A stretch of DNA of 64,000 bases from Verrucomicrobiia bacterium (GTDB lineage: Bacteria; Verrucomicrobiota; Verrucomicrobiia; Verrucomicrobiales; DEV007), in the NCBI GenBank assembly GCA_030425385.1, contig JAUIAH010000003.1:124001-188000 (forward strand), in the 5' to 3' direction. Shown piece after piece: positions 6,539-16,197 of this stretch (positions are counted from its first letter, which is position 1; each line of letters begins with the position of its first letter). Under the pieces are notes generated by a model. The model was given only the letters and a program-made list of their open reading frames with translations. It had not been told where the DNA came from and searched no databases. The position numbers were made by a program, and so were the translations under genes.

Positions 6539-8719
6539 TTACCACGCTTTGTTGAGCGTCATCGCTGTCTCGTAACTGATCGTGCCTTGCAGGCAATGCT
6601 CCAATCCCTCGCGATAAAGGGATTGGAAGCCTGCCTCAGTGGCTGCTAATTCGAGTTCCATGGTGCCCGCCCCGTTCGCGATCATTTCTCCAAGGCGATC
6701 ATCGACCTGACAGAGTTCCATGACGGACAGGCGACCTTTGGTTCCGGTATTCAGGCAGGAGGAACAGCCCCCTTCCTTGTAGATAATTTCTGGAGCCTCT
6801 AAGCCTTGGGCTTCGAAGGATTCCAGCTGTTCATTTGTGGGCTGAGTGGCGCGTTTGCATTCGCAGAGGCGGCGGACGAGTCGTTGCGCCTGCAGGAGGA
6901 TAAGCGATTCGCCAAGCATGTAAGACGGGACGCCTATTTGCGTGAGACGTCGAACGGTACTAATCGCCGAAAGCGCGTGGACGGTGCTCATGACCAGATG
7001 CCCTGTCAGGGCCGCATTGGCGGCAGCTTCCGCGGTCTCGCGATCGCGAATTTCGCCAATCATCATGGTGTCAGGATCCTGACGGAGAAGGGAGCGCAAG
7101 ACTCTCTCATAATTCAATCCTCGTTGAAGATTGATCTGTGTCTGATTCAGTCCATCCAATTCATACTCGATTGGATCTTCAATCGTATGAATATTGGATG
7201 ATGCCTGATTGAGGTGATCCAGCATGGCGTAGAGCGTGGTCGATTTGCCGCTTCCGGTGGGTCCGGTCACGAGGATCAAGCCCTGCGTTTGCCGACAGGC
7301 TCTGCCAATAATGGAGGCATGGCGATCGGGTAGTTTGAGATCGCTCAATTTCTTAAATCCGGCGCCTTTATCGAGAAGCCGCATGACGATCTTCTGGTAA
7401 CCCCTTCGAAAGGGGACGGCACTCACCCGCACGTCGACAGACTTACCATCCACGCTCACAGTGAAGCGATTGTCGTCGGTATCCAAATGACTCGGATTCA
7501 TCCCGCAGGAATTCTTGATCATGGCCAGAACTCCTTTCAATGAATTCAACCCCATCTTGTGGGCTTCAATGAGCGTACCGTCGACTCGCATGCGAACCCG
7601 TGCGCCTGTACTCAATTGTTCAAAGTGAATATCACTAGCGCCGATCGTTACCGCTCGGAAGAGGAGCCACTGAACCAGATGCTCCGTGGAAACCCCTTCA
7701 GCCACATTCAGATCGGCGACATCACTTTTCCGAATGGTGATTTCCGCGGTTTCTTCCGCTTCAGGATCCTCCATTTCATCTTCGAAGTCGACACCGGCCA
7801 TGCTTAGTTGGCGGATGCGGAGACCTTCTTGTGAAGCAAGGTGAGGGCGTTGGTGCTGGCTTGAGACAAGCACGAAGAACACTTCACGGTCCACGTCTCG
7901 CTTCTGTGCGATCAGATCGCCAAGATGGAAACGTTCTGTGTGGGGCGATAGGACAAAGGTGGCTGTGCGACAATCGTGGTAGACCAAGAGATCATTGCTT
8001 TCAGCTACAGTGGTTGGAATGGCTGATTGTAGGACGGGATCGATGGCGAGCTGGCGGACGTCCACGCAAGGCTGGGTTTCCTCCAAATACTTCAACGCCG
8101 CATCAAATCCGGCAAACATGGGATTCTTTGCAAAGGTCGTGATTAGGGTCTCTGTGTCAGGCTCGCCACGGTGCATGTCATCCAGGACGCGCCGCCATTC
8201 GTCCACGCGATCTGCTTGAAAGATGCCGAAATCAGAGAGCCAAGCCAGGGTGTCGAGAGAGTCTGTCGAGCTGGGACGCAATCGAGGGAGGTGTGCGTGG
8301 GGCGCCGCAAACCAATCGCTGTCCTGCCCCTCCAATAAGGCAGCGTGAAAGCGCTCCATACTCTTTAAGTAGAATTCCTCCGTCAATAGGACACGAGGCG
8401 CGAACCACTGAGGAAGCGGAGCTGATTGAGCAAAGCCGATCGGGTCGAGGTGGCCAATCACCGGAAGGCATCCGAGAACACCCACCGGAACCCAGGGGAA
8501 TTTATCGATCGCCAGGTCGAGATTCAAGGTGCCAATATATTTGGCGTAGAGGCGGGCGGCCTCGAGCGTACACGCCTCTTGGCGTCCCAAGTAGGGGGCG
8601 ATATGATGTTGATAAGCGTCGAGGATGAGCGCATCACGTTTCCGCGGCTCGGGCTCGAAGCGAAAGAATGGTGACTCCTCTTCTTTCGAATCGTTAGGCG
8701 TCAAATTGTTGGCAACCAT
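6539..8719 (-). CDS. gspE: GspE/PilB-type assembly ATPase
   Basis: This cytoplasmic ATPase powers pilin or pseudopilin assembly. The C-terminal half carries SDIHFE, Walker A GPTGSGKSTT near residue 486, an Asp box, Walker B MMIGEIRDRET near residue 551, the His box and two CxxC-like pairs (CECK, GGCSSCLNTG) of the zinc-binding C domain. At 726 residues it is longer than usual, with about 340 residues before the catalytic core where a GspE N-domain is expected. It is the last gene of the 12-kb minus-strand secretion operon, 4 bp after gspF, and converges with the repeat-tailed pilin gene. Confidence 0.92.
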   Translation of the reverse strand: MVANNLTPNDSKEEESPFFRFEPEPRKRDALILDAYQHHIAPYLGRQEACTLEAARLYAKYIGTLNLDLAIDKFPWVPVGVLGCLPVIGHLDPIGFAQSAPLPQWFAPRVLLTEEFYLKSMERFHAALLEGQDSDWFAAPHAHLPRLRPSSTDSLDTLAWLSDFGIFQADRVDEWRRVLDDMHRGEPDTETLITTFAKNPMFAGFDAALKYLEETQPCVDVRQLAIDPVLQSAIPTTVAESNDLLVYHDCRTATFVLSPHTERFHLGDLIAQKRDVDREVFFVLVSSQHQRPHLASQEGLRIRQLSMAGVDFEDEMEDPEAEETAEITIRKSDVADLNVAEGVSTEHLVQWLLFRAVTIGASDIHFEQLSTGARVRMRVDGTLIEAHKMGLNSLKGVLAMIKNSCGMNPSHLDTDDNRFTVSVDGKSVDVRVSAVPFRRGYQKIVMRLLDKGAGFKKLSDLKLPDRHASIIGRACRQTQGLILVTGPTGSGKSTTLYAMLDHLNQASSNIHTIEDPIEYELDGLNQTQINLQRGLNYERVLRSLLRQDPDTMMIGEIRDRETAEAAANAALTGHLVMSTVHALSAISTVRRLTQIGVPSYMLGESLILLQAQRLVRRLCECKRATQPTNEQLESFEAQGLEAPEIIYKEGGCSSCLNTGTKGRLSVMELCQVDDRLGEMIANGAGTMELELAATEAGFQSLYREGLEHCLQGTISYETAMTLNKAW

Positions 8720-8723
8720 CGAA

Positions 8724-9971
8724 TCATCGTGATTGAATGACTTCCTGGGCGAGAAGGAGAGTCGGAAGATAGACGGATGCCATGATCACTCCGATGACAC
8801 CGGCCAGGCCCGCCATGACGATAGGTTCCAATAGTTTTGGAAGCTTCTCTGTCTTGCGAAAAGCATCTTCCTCTTGGACCGCAGCAAGCGTCTCTAGAAT
8901 ATTGGTGATATCACCTGTCTTCGCACCGATATGCATGTAGTTGGCGATTCGCATGCCGTCATTGCCGATGAGATGACGTTCTCTGAGAAAAGCTTCATAG
9001 TATTCATCCCCATTGAGAACGTGATGCGCAATGTTGGAAACGTAGGCGCTGTAGTCGGGTTGCCCTGCGGTCTCGGCGGTGAGTCGGAAGGCCGTCCGAA
9101 CGTCGACGCCACATCCAAGGAGTGTTCCCAGCGTCCGCAAGACACGCGACAGCGCCAATCCTCTGAGTACGGGTCCAATGATGGGCGTCCGGATCAACCA
9201 ATCTTGAATCCATCGAGAGCGATAGAATTGCGCGATGGCTGAGCGGAAATAGAACGTCAGCCCGAACAGCGGAAACGCTGCCCACCAGAACTGGCGCACG
9301 ATCGTCGCCGCTTCCGCCACAGCGGTGGAGTACCAAGGCACTTGTGATTGGAATTGGGCGAAATTCTTGGCTGTCGCCGGGATCAAGGTGAAACTCAGGA
9401 GCACAACGACTAGCATTCCCATGACAACGACAATGCCAGGATAGACCATCCCTGAAATGAGCTTCTTCTTGAGTTGATTCCCCTGAGTCATGGCAAAGGT
9501 GATCTGATCGAGGGCCTCGGGAAGATTACCGGCTTCCTCGGCTGCCGTGACACTGGCCACGACAAAAGGATCAAATGCCTTGGGAAAGCGTGTCATGGCT
9601 TGCGAGAGAGTTTCCCCTTCTTTCATGCGCAAATGCATGGTGGCTACCAGGCCACGGAACATGGGGGAACGGGTCGAGTCGACGACCATTTCCATGGTTT
9701 CGAGCAATGAAAGTCCGATATTCAGACAACGGCGGAGCCCTTCGAAGAAATCGATGAGTTCGGTCGTGGATGGACGTTCGGATGAGAGGAGTTGGTGAAG
9801 CATCCGCTCGAGGGCTCCCAATCTGCGCGGGCGAACGTGCTCATCTGGAGCAGGATGCATGGCATAGGGAAGAGCCTCTGGCGAACAGGCGACATTCACT
9901 TGACGGCGTGCCTGATTGGCAGACTCCACCCAGAAACTGTGAAAGCGAAATTCAGAATACTCGGCATTCAT
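8724..9971 (-). CDS. gspF: GspF/PilC-type inner-membrane platform protein
   Basis: This polytopic membrane protein forms the platform that couples the assembly ATPase to pilin insertion. Two T2SSF domains are visible. The first (about residues 75-200) contains LSLLETMEMVVDS and EAGNLPEALDQI, followed by a transmembrane helix (VYPGIVVVMGMLVVVLLSF). The second (about 280-405) contains GCGVDVRTAF and MHIGAKTGDITNILETLA and ends in a final hydrophobic helix. The length of 415 residues is normal. It lies between the secretin and the ATPase gene. Confidence 0.92.
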   Translation of the reverse strand: MNAEYSEFRFHSFWVESANQARRQVNVACSPEALPYAMHPAPDEHVRPRRLGALERMLHQLLSSERPSTTELIDFFEGLRRCLNIGLSLLETMEMVVDSTRSPMFRGLVATMHLRMKEGETLSQAMTRFPKAFDPFVVASVTAAEEAGNLPEALDQITFAMTQGNQLKKKLISGMVYPGIVVVMGMLVVVLLSFTLIPATAKNFAQFQSQVPWYSTAVAEAATIVRQFWWAAFPLFGLTFYFRSAIAQFYRSRWIQDWLIRTPIIGPVLRGLALSRVLRTLGTLLGCGVDVRTAFRLTAETAGQPDYSAYVSNIAHHVLNGDEYYEAFLRERHLIGNDGMRIANYMHIGAKTGDITNILETLAAVQEEDAFRKTEKLPKLLEPIVMAGLAGVIGVIMASVYLPTLLLAQEVIQSR

Positions 9972-9990
9972 CTTTCAGAACAATGATCGG

Positions 9991-12324
9991 TTATCGTCCC
10001 TTGCGCCGAGCAGACCAAGGACGTCGCTGAGATTTGCGAGTCGATGCACGTTTCGCCGCGTGAAAGGCGGTCGACCGCTGATGCACGTCATCCTTGAAAG
10101 CGGTGATGGGCGTCGCCGAAAGCTGGGGTGGAGATTGTTGGCAAATCTGCCAGGTATTCGCGATCCCTGATTCGCAGAAATCGAGCATCTTCGAGGCCCG
10201 ATCCGTTTGGATGCCGCTGGTTTGGAATTGCTGGAGGTGTTCTGCTAGAGCTACCAGCTCACGATAAACGAAATCGGCTTCGGCGGCTGTCGCGCTGGTC
10301 ACCCCTTTCAAATCCACTTCCTGCATCAAGGCATCGTGTTGTCGGCGAATCCCGGACACATAACGATCTAAAGCATCGAAGGTCTCAAAGCGTGCGGTTT
10401 GAATGGAACCCACGGGTTCCTCTCGCCCAAGATGATGCCCTCGCATCGTGTAGTCGACACCGCTAGAGGCATCATTCAGGATGCGAGGCGTGATGAAGAT
10501 CACGAGATAGGAACGTTCTTCCTGAGTGGAGTCCCGACCAAAGGCTTTGCCAACCAGTGGGAGCCTTCCAAGGACGGGAACGCGGCTGCTGGATTGAACT
10601 TCCTCGGTGGTCTCAAATCCGGTGATGGCGAGACTGTACCCATCCTGAATCACCACAGGGCCTTCATAGGTTTGTTTCGAAATGACCGGATACTCCCCGC
10701 CTGAGGACCCTTCAAAGAATTGTTTGAAACGGACAATGTTCGAATCTTCCAATCGCAACCGCATCTTCACCTTATCGTCGGGAAGGATTCGTGGAAGGAT
10801 ATTGATGACGGTTCCAATGATCTCTTTATCGATAGTTAGGAGGACACGTAGACCAGACTCGGAATCGACTTCTTCGCGGTCGCCAATCACAGGCTCTTCG
10901 ATCACGTTGGAAAGAACTACTTCGCGGTTATCAAGGGTCATCTTCTCAATATAGGAGATGCGCTTCGTCAGCGAATCGTTCTTGATCGCGTCGAGCGTGA
11001 TGGATGCTTGCGAGTTGGAGAGCAAGACGCCGGTGGGATTGCCTCCGAGACCGCCGACCAATTGATCGAGGCTTACTTTCCCTTCATCGAAGGTTCCCGA
11101 AAGATCGAACTTGACTCCTTGACTCCAATCAACCCCCACGAGAGAACTCGGATTGCGTTTGGTGCGGACCAGTTTCACTTCTAGGGCAATGGCTCGCTGT
11201 TTCTTATCAAAGTTATTCAAATAGGCTTCAATTAGCCGATGCTGATCGGCGGTGGCGACCGCCATGAGGGTATTCCCATCTTCGTTGAGAAACACGGCTG
11301 AGCCCGTGGATTCATTGGGACCGAGATTTCCTCGCAGCAATACGTTGAGATCGTCGATCATCCGATCGTAATTGGCCTCAAACACCGTGCGCCCGGCGAG
11401 GAGATTGCCCGATGAAGCGATTCCATCGCCACCGAAGCCGCCATTGCTGCCTCCGGCACTGGACGATCTCGAAGAGAATCCTCCGCTTTGATTGATCTCG
11501 AGCCTCTCCAGCATGTTATTGGAGATGCGATAGCTGCGTGTGATGAGAGGGGCGCGCCTTTCCGAAGGTCCTTTCTGTGCGATGCTCGGCGGCGTCGTTG
11601 AAATGATTGCTGGGACAGGTTCCTTGCCGACGAACGTCCATAAGCCTTGATGGTAGTCCATCTCAAACTGATAAACTTTTGAGAGGTTCTTAAGGAGGCG
11701 AAAGGGGTTTCCGACGAGGGAGCCCGTCACGTTGCCTTCTAACACTCCATTACTAGCGTAGCTCATGCCTGCGGCGTCGGCGATCATGGCCACGGCCAGA
11801 GAAAGTGGCTCTCCATTGAATCTCAGAGAAGCCGCGGGGAGTTGGAGTAGGCGAGCTTCCTCCTGGAAGAGCGATAACGGAAGATCACTCACATCTGGGG
11901 GCAAGACGTCGACGCGGGGTGGAGACGCTCCGATAGTGGGTTCTTCAGTGGGAGGTGCTTGGGTGGCGACGGGTGTCACACGGACATGATCATCAACGCG
12001 CGATGTCGACTGATCGGGGATCGGTGTCTCAGTGGGGCCGGATGGCAAGGGCACAGTACGGTCGGCGGTGATCTGAAACTCCTCGGCGATACCAATGTCA
12101 GAAGGAGCGCTTCGAGAGCTGGCTTGAGACTCTTTGGTGCCTACGGCGAGTGTCCAAGACGCAGATGCGAGTGCAAAGACAACAAACCCCACGAATAGGG
12201 TGCCCGCGATCCGTTTGTTTCCAGGGTCCCGGGGAACGGTGTGGAGGAGGGGCTGAGATCGCTTGGGAAGAAGATCGTTTGTAAGCGATTCGATCCCGGC
12301 GGCGTACTCTGGGCGGTCATTCAT
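9991..12324 (-). CDS. gspD: GspD/PilQ-like secretin
   Basis: Secretins form the outer-membrane pore of type II secretion and type IV pili. The C-terminal secretin domain (about residues 375-635) includes VGVDWSQGV, an ITLDAI strand, LSNVIEEPVIGD, the YPVISKQTYEGPVVIQDGYS segment, VPVLGRLPLVGKAFG and LVIFITPRIL. Unusually, the N-terminus has a predicted transmembrane helix at about residues 39-62 after a 38-residue cytoplasmic-looking stretch, rather than a standard signal peptide. A Pro/Thr-rich linker follows. The C-terminal ~130 residues are helical and basic. The 777 residues include one N-type domain near 170-230. PilN/O/P-like genes lie upstream, as in pilMNOPQ clusters. Confidence 0.9.
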   Translation of the reverse strand: MNDRPEYAAGIESLTNDLLPKRSQPLLHTVPRDPGNKRIAGTLFVGFVVFALASASWTLAVGTKESQASSRSAPSDIGIAEEFQITADRTVPLPSGPTETPIPDQSTSRVDDHVRVTPVATQAPPTEEPTIGASPPRVDVLPPDVSDLPLSLFQEEARLLQLPAASLRFNGEPLSLAVAMIADAAGMSYASNGVLEGNVTGSLVGNPFRLLKNLSKVYQFEMDYHQGLWTFVGKEPVPAIISTTPPSIAQKGPSERRAPLITRSYRISNNMLERLEINQSGGFSSRSSSAGGSNGGFGGDGIASSGNLLAGRTVFEANYDRMIDDLNVLLRGNLGPNESTGSAVFLNEDGNTLMAVATADQHRLIEAYLNNFDKKQRAIALEVKLVRTKRNPSSLVGVDWSQGVKFDLSGTFDEGKVSLDQLVGGLGGNPTGVLLSNSQASITLDAIKNDSLTKRISYIEKMTLDNREVVLSNVIEEPVIGDREEVDSESGLRVLLTIDKEIIGTVINILPRILPDDKVKMRLRLEDSNIVRFKQFFEGSSGGEYPVISKQTYEGPVVIQDGYSLAITGFETTEEVQSSSRVPVLGRLPLVGKAFGRDSTQEERSYLVIFITPRILNDASSGVDYTMRGHHLGREEPVGSIQTARFETFDALDRYVSGIRRQHDALMQEVDLKGVTSATAAEADFVYRELVALAEHLQQFQTSGIQTDRASKMLDFCESGIANTWQICQQSPPQLSATPITAFKDDVHQRSTAFHAAKRASTRKSQRRPWSARRKGR

Positions 12325-12327
12325 GGG

Positions 12328-12819
12328 TTATTGGTTCTTGGGTGCGATTTCAGTGGCGGATCTGGCATTGGATTTCCTCAAGCGAATGATGGATACCTTT
12401 CCGGTGATTGGGTCTAGCTGGCGGAGGCGAACTTCTGATTGAGTGATCTCGTGAACATCAATGGGCGAATCACCTTCGGGGGGAGTGAGGGCGTCCCCAG
12501 GGCGGCAAATGACGCCGTTGATCACTGCACGATTGCGTGGCGAGTTCTCGGAGAAGAACATGATGGTTTGAAGTCGATAACGGAGTTCGACAGGGCCTTC
12601 AGCCGCTTCCGAGGGTTCGGGTCTTAAGCCTTTCAAGTTGCGGTGACTTGCTGCGAGGGTAGCAGCGAAAGGATTGCGAAGGGTTTTCCCCAAGACGAGA
12701 GAATGTGAGAGGTCTGCGGGCATCACATAGTCGAGTTCTGAGGCAGCGGCCGTGCTGTGCCCGAGTAGCATGGCGACGATCAGATTGAGCGGTATTCTAC
12801 AGTTTATCGTCATCATCAT
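12328..12819 (-). CDS. PilP/GspB-like periplasmic protein
   Basis: This 163-residue protein has an N-terminal signal peptide (ends STAAAS). Then comes a RNPF motif and a segment RAVINGVICRPGDAL that resembles the 'INGK..R.GD' strand of PilP, GspB and GspC family proteins, which link the inner-membrane assembly to the secretin. The order (after the PilO-like gene, 3 bp before the secretin) is that of pilP in pilMNOPQ operons. The first 23 bases overlap the preceding gene. Similarity is modest, so the name rests on the motif plus position. Confidence 0.6.
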   Translation of the reverse strand: MMMTINCRIPLNLIVAMLLGHSTAAASELDYVMPADLSHSLVLGKTLRNPFAATLAASHRNLKGLRPEPSEAAEGPVELRYRLQTIMFFSENSPRNRAVINGVICRPGDALTPPEGDSPIDVHEITQSEVRLRQLDPITGKVSIIRLRKSNARSATEIAPKNQ

Positions 12820-13435
12820 TCACTTCAGCCCATTGTTGCGTGTTCCATTCTCCATTTGATTCTAAGATGGCGCGGTCATTCTCCGGAATCTCCACATCAA
12901 ACTTTCCAATCTCTAATGTCAGGTGGACGGTCGCTTCACGGATTTCAAAGTCGACGGATTCAACCGTGAGGAACGGATAGGATGTCCGGATGCGATCCAA
13001 GTAGCGAACAAGGCGATCATAGCGTCCTGCCAGGGTAATCTTGAGGCGATCAAGAGTTCCCGAGCGGCCTCGCAGATCCACCGATTCATCATGGGTGACG
13101 CCTTTCTTCATGAGGATCAGATTGAGTGCGTAGGCATCGACGATGAGATCAGAAACCAATTGATCAGAGTCCTCGCAGCGGTAGATCTCAGGGAGCCAAC
13201 GTTGATAGAAGCTCTCCGCTTGATGAAAGGAAGCCCGTTCGCCTGTGATGCGGTGATCCAGTCGCTTGATCACCGCATCGATGATTTGAATCTCGGCGCG
13301 AAGCGTTTCCGCTTGCTTGGCACTCGCTTCTTTCGCACTCGCGGTCCAGCGGAAAGTTCCGAGTAAGGCCAATAGGATCATCAGGCATCCCGTGGCACCC
13401 TGCGCTAGCGTTCTCATAGGTGCCTTAGCTGTCAT
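12797..13435 (-). CDS. PilO/GspM-like inner-membrane protein
   Basis: This 212-residue bitopic protein has a short N-terminus, one transmembrane helix (about residues 13-31), a helical coiled-coil-like stretch (about 35-90), and a C-terminal domain with a ferredoxin-like pattern (TLDRLKITLAGRYDRLVRYLDRI, then VESVDFEI and TVHLTLEI). This is the layout of PilO and GspM, which form the periplasmic alignment complex. It overlaps the PilN-like gene by 11 bp and the PilP-like gene by 23 bp. No strong sequence signature is present; the call relies on architecture and gene order. Confidence 0.65.
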   Translation of the reverse strand: MTAKAPMRTLAQGATGCLMILLALLGTFRWTASAKEASAKQAETLRAEIQIIDAVIKRLDHRITGERASFHQAESFYQRWLPEIYRCEDSDQLVSDLIVDAYALNLILMKKGVTHDESVDLRGRSGTLDRLKITLAGRYDRLVRYLDRIRTSYPFLTVESVDFEIREATVHLTLEIGKFDVEIPENDRAILESNGEWNTQQWAEVNDDDDKL

Positions 13436-14018
13436 GGTGGGTAAGCGAGGAGATTGATTGGACGTGATCTTCCAAGAGGACGTCGATCTCCATGGAGGCT
13501 CCGTTGGGGCGTGGATCCATTCGGATATCGGCGACTTTCATTCCTGGTGCAGTGGTAAAGAATCCGGTGAATGAGCGAAAGAGGTTATTGTACGATTGTG
13601 ATGATCCTTCCACGCCGACCTTTAATTGAAGAGCGGAACGCTGCGGGTCGTGTCGTAATGACAGGCTGCTGACGAGGGTGCCGCGGGGGACGACTTGAGC
13701 ACACTGATGGTAAACGGCATCGAGTGCGCATCGCTGATCCAACCAGGCTTGAATGTCGGCGACCAGGGCTTGGCGTTTGTTGAATTCGACGGTGACGGAT
13801 TCCAGCATTGCTTGTTGGCTTGAAGCTTTGCCTTTGTCCTGCTGGAGGGCATGGATGGCACGCTCGTGGTTCCAGTACTGGAGTGCGTTCGCCGCTATCG
13901 CGGTCAGACCGACACACGATGCAATATAGAAGCCTATGACGGCGAGTTTGAGGGAACTCGGGAGCCTGGGCTCATAAGTCGACCGCTCTTTGCGAAGGTC
14001 TCTTTCGTGTAGTTTCAT
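13425..14018 (-). CDS. PilN-like inner-membrane protein
   Basis: This 197-residue bitopic protein has a basic cytoplasmic N-terminus, a transmembrane helix at about residues 25-46, a coiled-coil-prone stretch rich in Gln and Lys, then a mixed alpha/beta domain with LVSSLSLRHDPQRSALQLKVG, which is typical of PilN. The start overlaps the previous gene's stop (ATGA). PilN binds PilM through its cytoplasmic tail and pairs with PilO in the periplasm. The assignment is by architecture and operon position. Confidence 0.65.
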   Translation of the reverse strand: MKLHERDLRKERSTYEPRLPSSLKLAVIGFYIASCVGLTAIAANALQYWNHERAIHALQQDKGKASSQQAMLESVTVEFNKRQALVADIQAWLDQRCALDAVYHQCAQVVPRGTLVSSLSLRHDPQRSALQLKVGVEGSSQSYNNLFRSFTGFFTTAPGMKVADIRMDPRPNGASMEIDVLLEDHVQSISSLTHHDS

Positions 14019-14914
14019 GGGCGTCCTTCGGTGAGTAATAATTCAAAGGGGTGCCTCACGTCCCCAATGGTGAGATCCTCGTCCCCTAGCATCTCGGAAA
14101 GCAGCTCTCCGAAACTACCTTCCTTTGAGCGTTCCAGGGACAGATCCAGGAGAACGACGCGGCTTCCGGAGCGGAGATAGCGTTTCAACCCGCTCAGAAC
14201 GATGGAAGATTCCGCCGGAGGGATTCCCGAGCCGTCTGTCCTACAGAAGATATTTGGCGTGAATCCACTTTCATTCACTTGGACGATGGTGACCGTAGGG
14301 GCATCCCATAGGACCAAATCAATCGGCTGAGATTGCCATCCATGAGCGGCGGTTGTTTCCAACCAAGATGACAGGGCGAGCTCCACGCCTCCCGCAATCT
14401 GCAGAAAAGTGATAGGAGTGCCTTTTGCAAATCCTTCGAGGCGTGCGATGGCTGAGTGTGCATACGTGATCACAAGAGCCTGGCTAGGATCTGACGGGTG
14501 CCTGACGAGGGAATATCGAGACTGGCTTTCAATGCCACCGCCAAGGATCGCCGCGGGCTCTCTCCGAATGACTTCAGACTCGGACTCAAGAGAGTCTCCC
14601 AGCCCTTCGCGAAGCTCGATGGTGAAGCCATGGCTGAGAAGTCCGATGGCGTATCGCATGTAGTGGCTTCGAGCGCGATTGGTGATCTCCTCTTTGAGTT
14701 CATCATCATGAAGGCCATCAAATTCCTGTGTGGATGATAGGATGACGCCGGGAGATTCTTTGAGTTGGAGATTGCACAGAGAGACGCCGGTCCTCCATGC
14801 GTCGATACCCAACAGGTTCTCGTCGATATCGCGATTACCGAAAGGAATTCGATGATCGCGAATATCGGCCCGAAACGCTTTCATCGTAAGCATGTCTAAG
14901 GTTGCCTGAATCAT
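14015..14914 (-). CDS. Protein in PilM/GspL position, unknown fold
   Basis: This 299-residue protein appears soluble and has no clear transmembrane segment. It sits immediately upstream of, and overlaps by 4 bp, the PilN-like gene, which is where pilM or the cytoplasmic part of gspL would be. An early LLGIDAWRTGVSLCNLQ segment resembles the first strand-loop of actin-like PilM proteins, but the remaining phosphate motifs are not obvious. The role as the cytoplasmic partner of the assembly platform is an inference from position. Confidence 0.55.
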   Translation of the reverse strand: MIQATLDMLTMKAFRADIRDHRIPFGNRDIDENLLGIDAWRTGVSLCNLQLKESPGVILSSTQEFDGLHDDELKEEITNRARSHYMRYAIGLLSHGFTIELREGLGDSLESESEVIRREPAAILGGGIESQSRYSLVRHPSDPSQALVITYAHSAIARLEGFAKGTPITFLQIAGGVELALSSWLETTAAHGWQSQPIDLVLWDAPTVTIVQVNESGFTPNIFCRTDGSGIPPAESSIVLSGLKRYLRSGSRVVLLDLSLERSKEGSFGELLSEMLGDEDLTIGDVRHPFELLLTEGRP

Positions 14915-14926
14915 GACGGGTAGTGG

Positions 14927-15952
14927 TTAGACAGCAAGGCGCGTGGCGGCATCGAAATCTTGTGGGAGGAGTCCAGAAGCCACCCGTTGCTCCACCGATC
15001 GTTCCCAACTGAACTGACCGCGTTTGCTTCCGACGACCAGTTCATTGGGAATGCGTTCAAATTTCTTATTGCGGATGTGCGTGGCGATGGCGCTGGTCAT
15101 CAGAGCCACTTCATGCACAGAGACGCGTCGCTTGAGTTCTGGATTGTAGATTAAGGTTTGGGCAATCGCCATTTGCAGCGTTCCGGCAAGGGCATCACAA
15201 ACATTGTCGACATGGTGATTGGCGAGCAGTTTGACAAAACGCAGGCAGGCTTGATCTACGGAATGGGCATGGACAGTGGAGACGACCAAATGCCCACTTT
15301 CGGATGCTTTTAACGCGGTGAGGGCTGTTTCTTCATCGCGGATTTCCCCCAGCATGATGACATGAGGAGCCTGTCGCAAAGCGTCTCGAAGGCCATCCCC
15401 AAACGAGGCGCAATCCCTCCCTACTTCTCGCTGGAAGATATTCGATCTGGTGTCGCTAGGGTAGAGATATTCAATTGGGTCCTCGATAGTGATCACGTTC
15501 TCGGGTGCCACTCGCATGCGCTCCTGCAATAGAGACGCAATGGTGGTGCTTTTGCCAGAGCCGGTGGGGCCTACGAGAAGAATAAGCCCGTGGTCCAAGC
15601 TCTTGAAATGGTCGACGACAGAAGGGTAGAAATGAATCGTCTCAGGAGTAGGTATCGCTGCGGGTAGAAGCCGCATGACCACCGATTGACCATTGCGGTG
15701 CTTAAGAGCGGATAGACGGAAGCGATGCCCTGCCAAAGTGACGGCACCTTCGACAGTGTATCCTTGCACCTCGCGTTCCGGAAAGAGTCTGTCCATCAGG
15801 GCCTTCCATTGAGATCGAAGGCATTCGGGAAGTTCTAGTTTGTTGGCAGATCCATTGGCGAGCACACAGTAGTCTCCCTGCTCGGATAGAATGATGTCTG
15901 AGACACTCGGAATGGTGTCGACGATATCAGTAATCAGGTCTTCCCAGGTCAT
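14927..15952 (-). CDS. pilT: PilT-like secretion/pilus ATPase
   Basis: This cytoplasmic ring ATPase belongs to the retraction (PilT) group. It has Walker A GPTGSGKSTT near residue 127, ITIEDPIEYLY, the Asp box, Walker B HVIMLGEIRDEETA, a His box GHLVVSTVHAHS and a downstream AGTLQMAIAQTL helix like PilT's LAxxLxxVxxQ region. At 341 residues it has PilT length and lacks the GspE zinc domain. Its presence together with a GspE-type ATPase in one operon suggests a machine able to retract as well as assemble. Its start overlaps the preceding small pilin gene by 4 bp. Confidence 0.85.
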   Translation of the reverse strand: MTWEDLITDIVDTIPSVSDIILSEQGDYCVLANGSANKLELPECLRSQWKALMDRLFPEREVQGYTVEGAVTLAGHRFRLSALKHRNGQSVVMRLLPAAIPTPETIHFYPSVVDHFKSLDHGLILLVGPTGSGKSTTIASLLQERMRVAPENVITIEDPIEYLYPSDTRSNIFQREVGRDCASFGDGLRDALRQAPHVIMLGEIRDEETALTALKASESGHLVVSTVHAHSVDQACLRFVKLLANHHVDNVCDALAGTLQMAIAQTLIYNPELKRRVSVHEVALMTSAIATHIRNKKFERIPNELVVGSKRGQFSWERSVEQRVASGLLPQDFDAATRLAV

Positions 15953-16197
15953 GGTGTTGTCAGGCCCTCCAGGTCATGGGTAAAAGGAACTGCCATTCCG
16001 AGACCACTGGCTTCCATTGAGAAGAGATAGGTATTCTGCTTCTCCTTCAATTGGACGGCTCGAAATCGCTCGAGCTCGATCGTGCTTCCAAACAATGGGA
16101 GGATACTAGATGAAATGAGACCGGAGATGCCAACCACAGCAACCAACTCGAAGGCTGCGGAAGCTTGGCAAGAACCACGGCATGATCGGATCTTCAT
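15949..16197 (-). CDS. Small pseudopilin-like protein with degenerate processing site
   Basis: This 82-residue protein has a short basic N-terminus followed by a hydrophobic helix beginning SAAFELVAVVGISGL, close to the pilin pattern F-x-L-x-E / VVI. The usual Gly before the cleavage site is replaced by Ala or Ser, but a Glu would still sit at +5 if cleavage is after Ala. It overlaps genes on both sides by 4 bp, so it is translationally coupled in the pseudopilin block. It is probably a minor pseudopilin; whether it is processed is unclear. Confidence 0.55.
   Translation of the reverse strand: MKIRSCRGSCQASAAFELVAVVGISGLISSSILPLFGSTIELERFRAVQLKEKQNTYLFSMEASGLGMAVPFTHDLEGLTTP

Noticed and set aside
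6198-6596. A Pro-Phe repeat protein on the minus strand opposite the Gly-Asn arrays
   Set aside because: It is the antisense reading of the hexanucleotide repeats.
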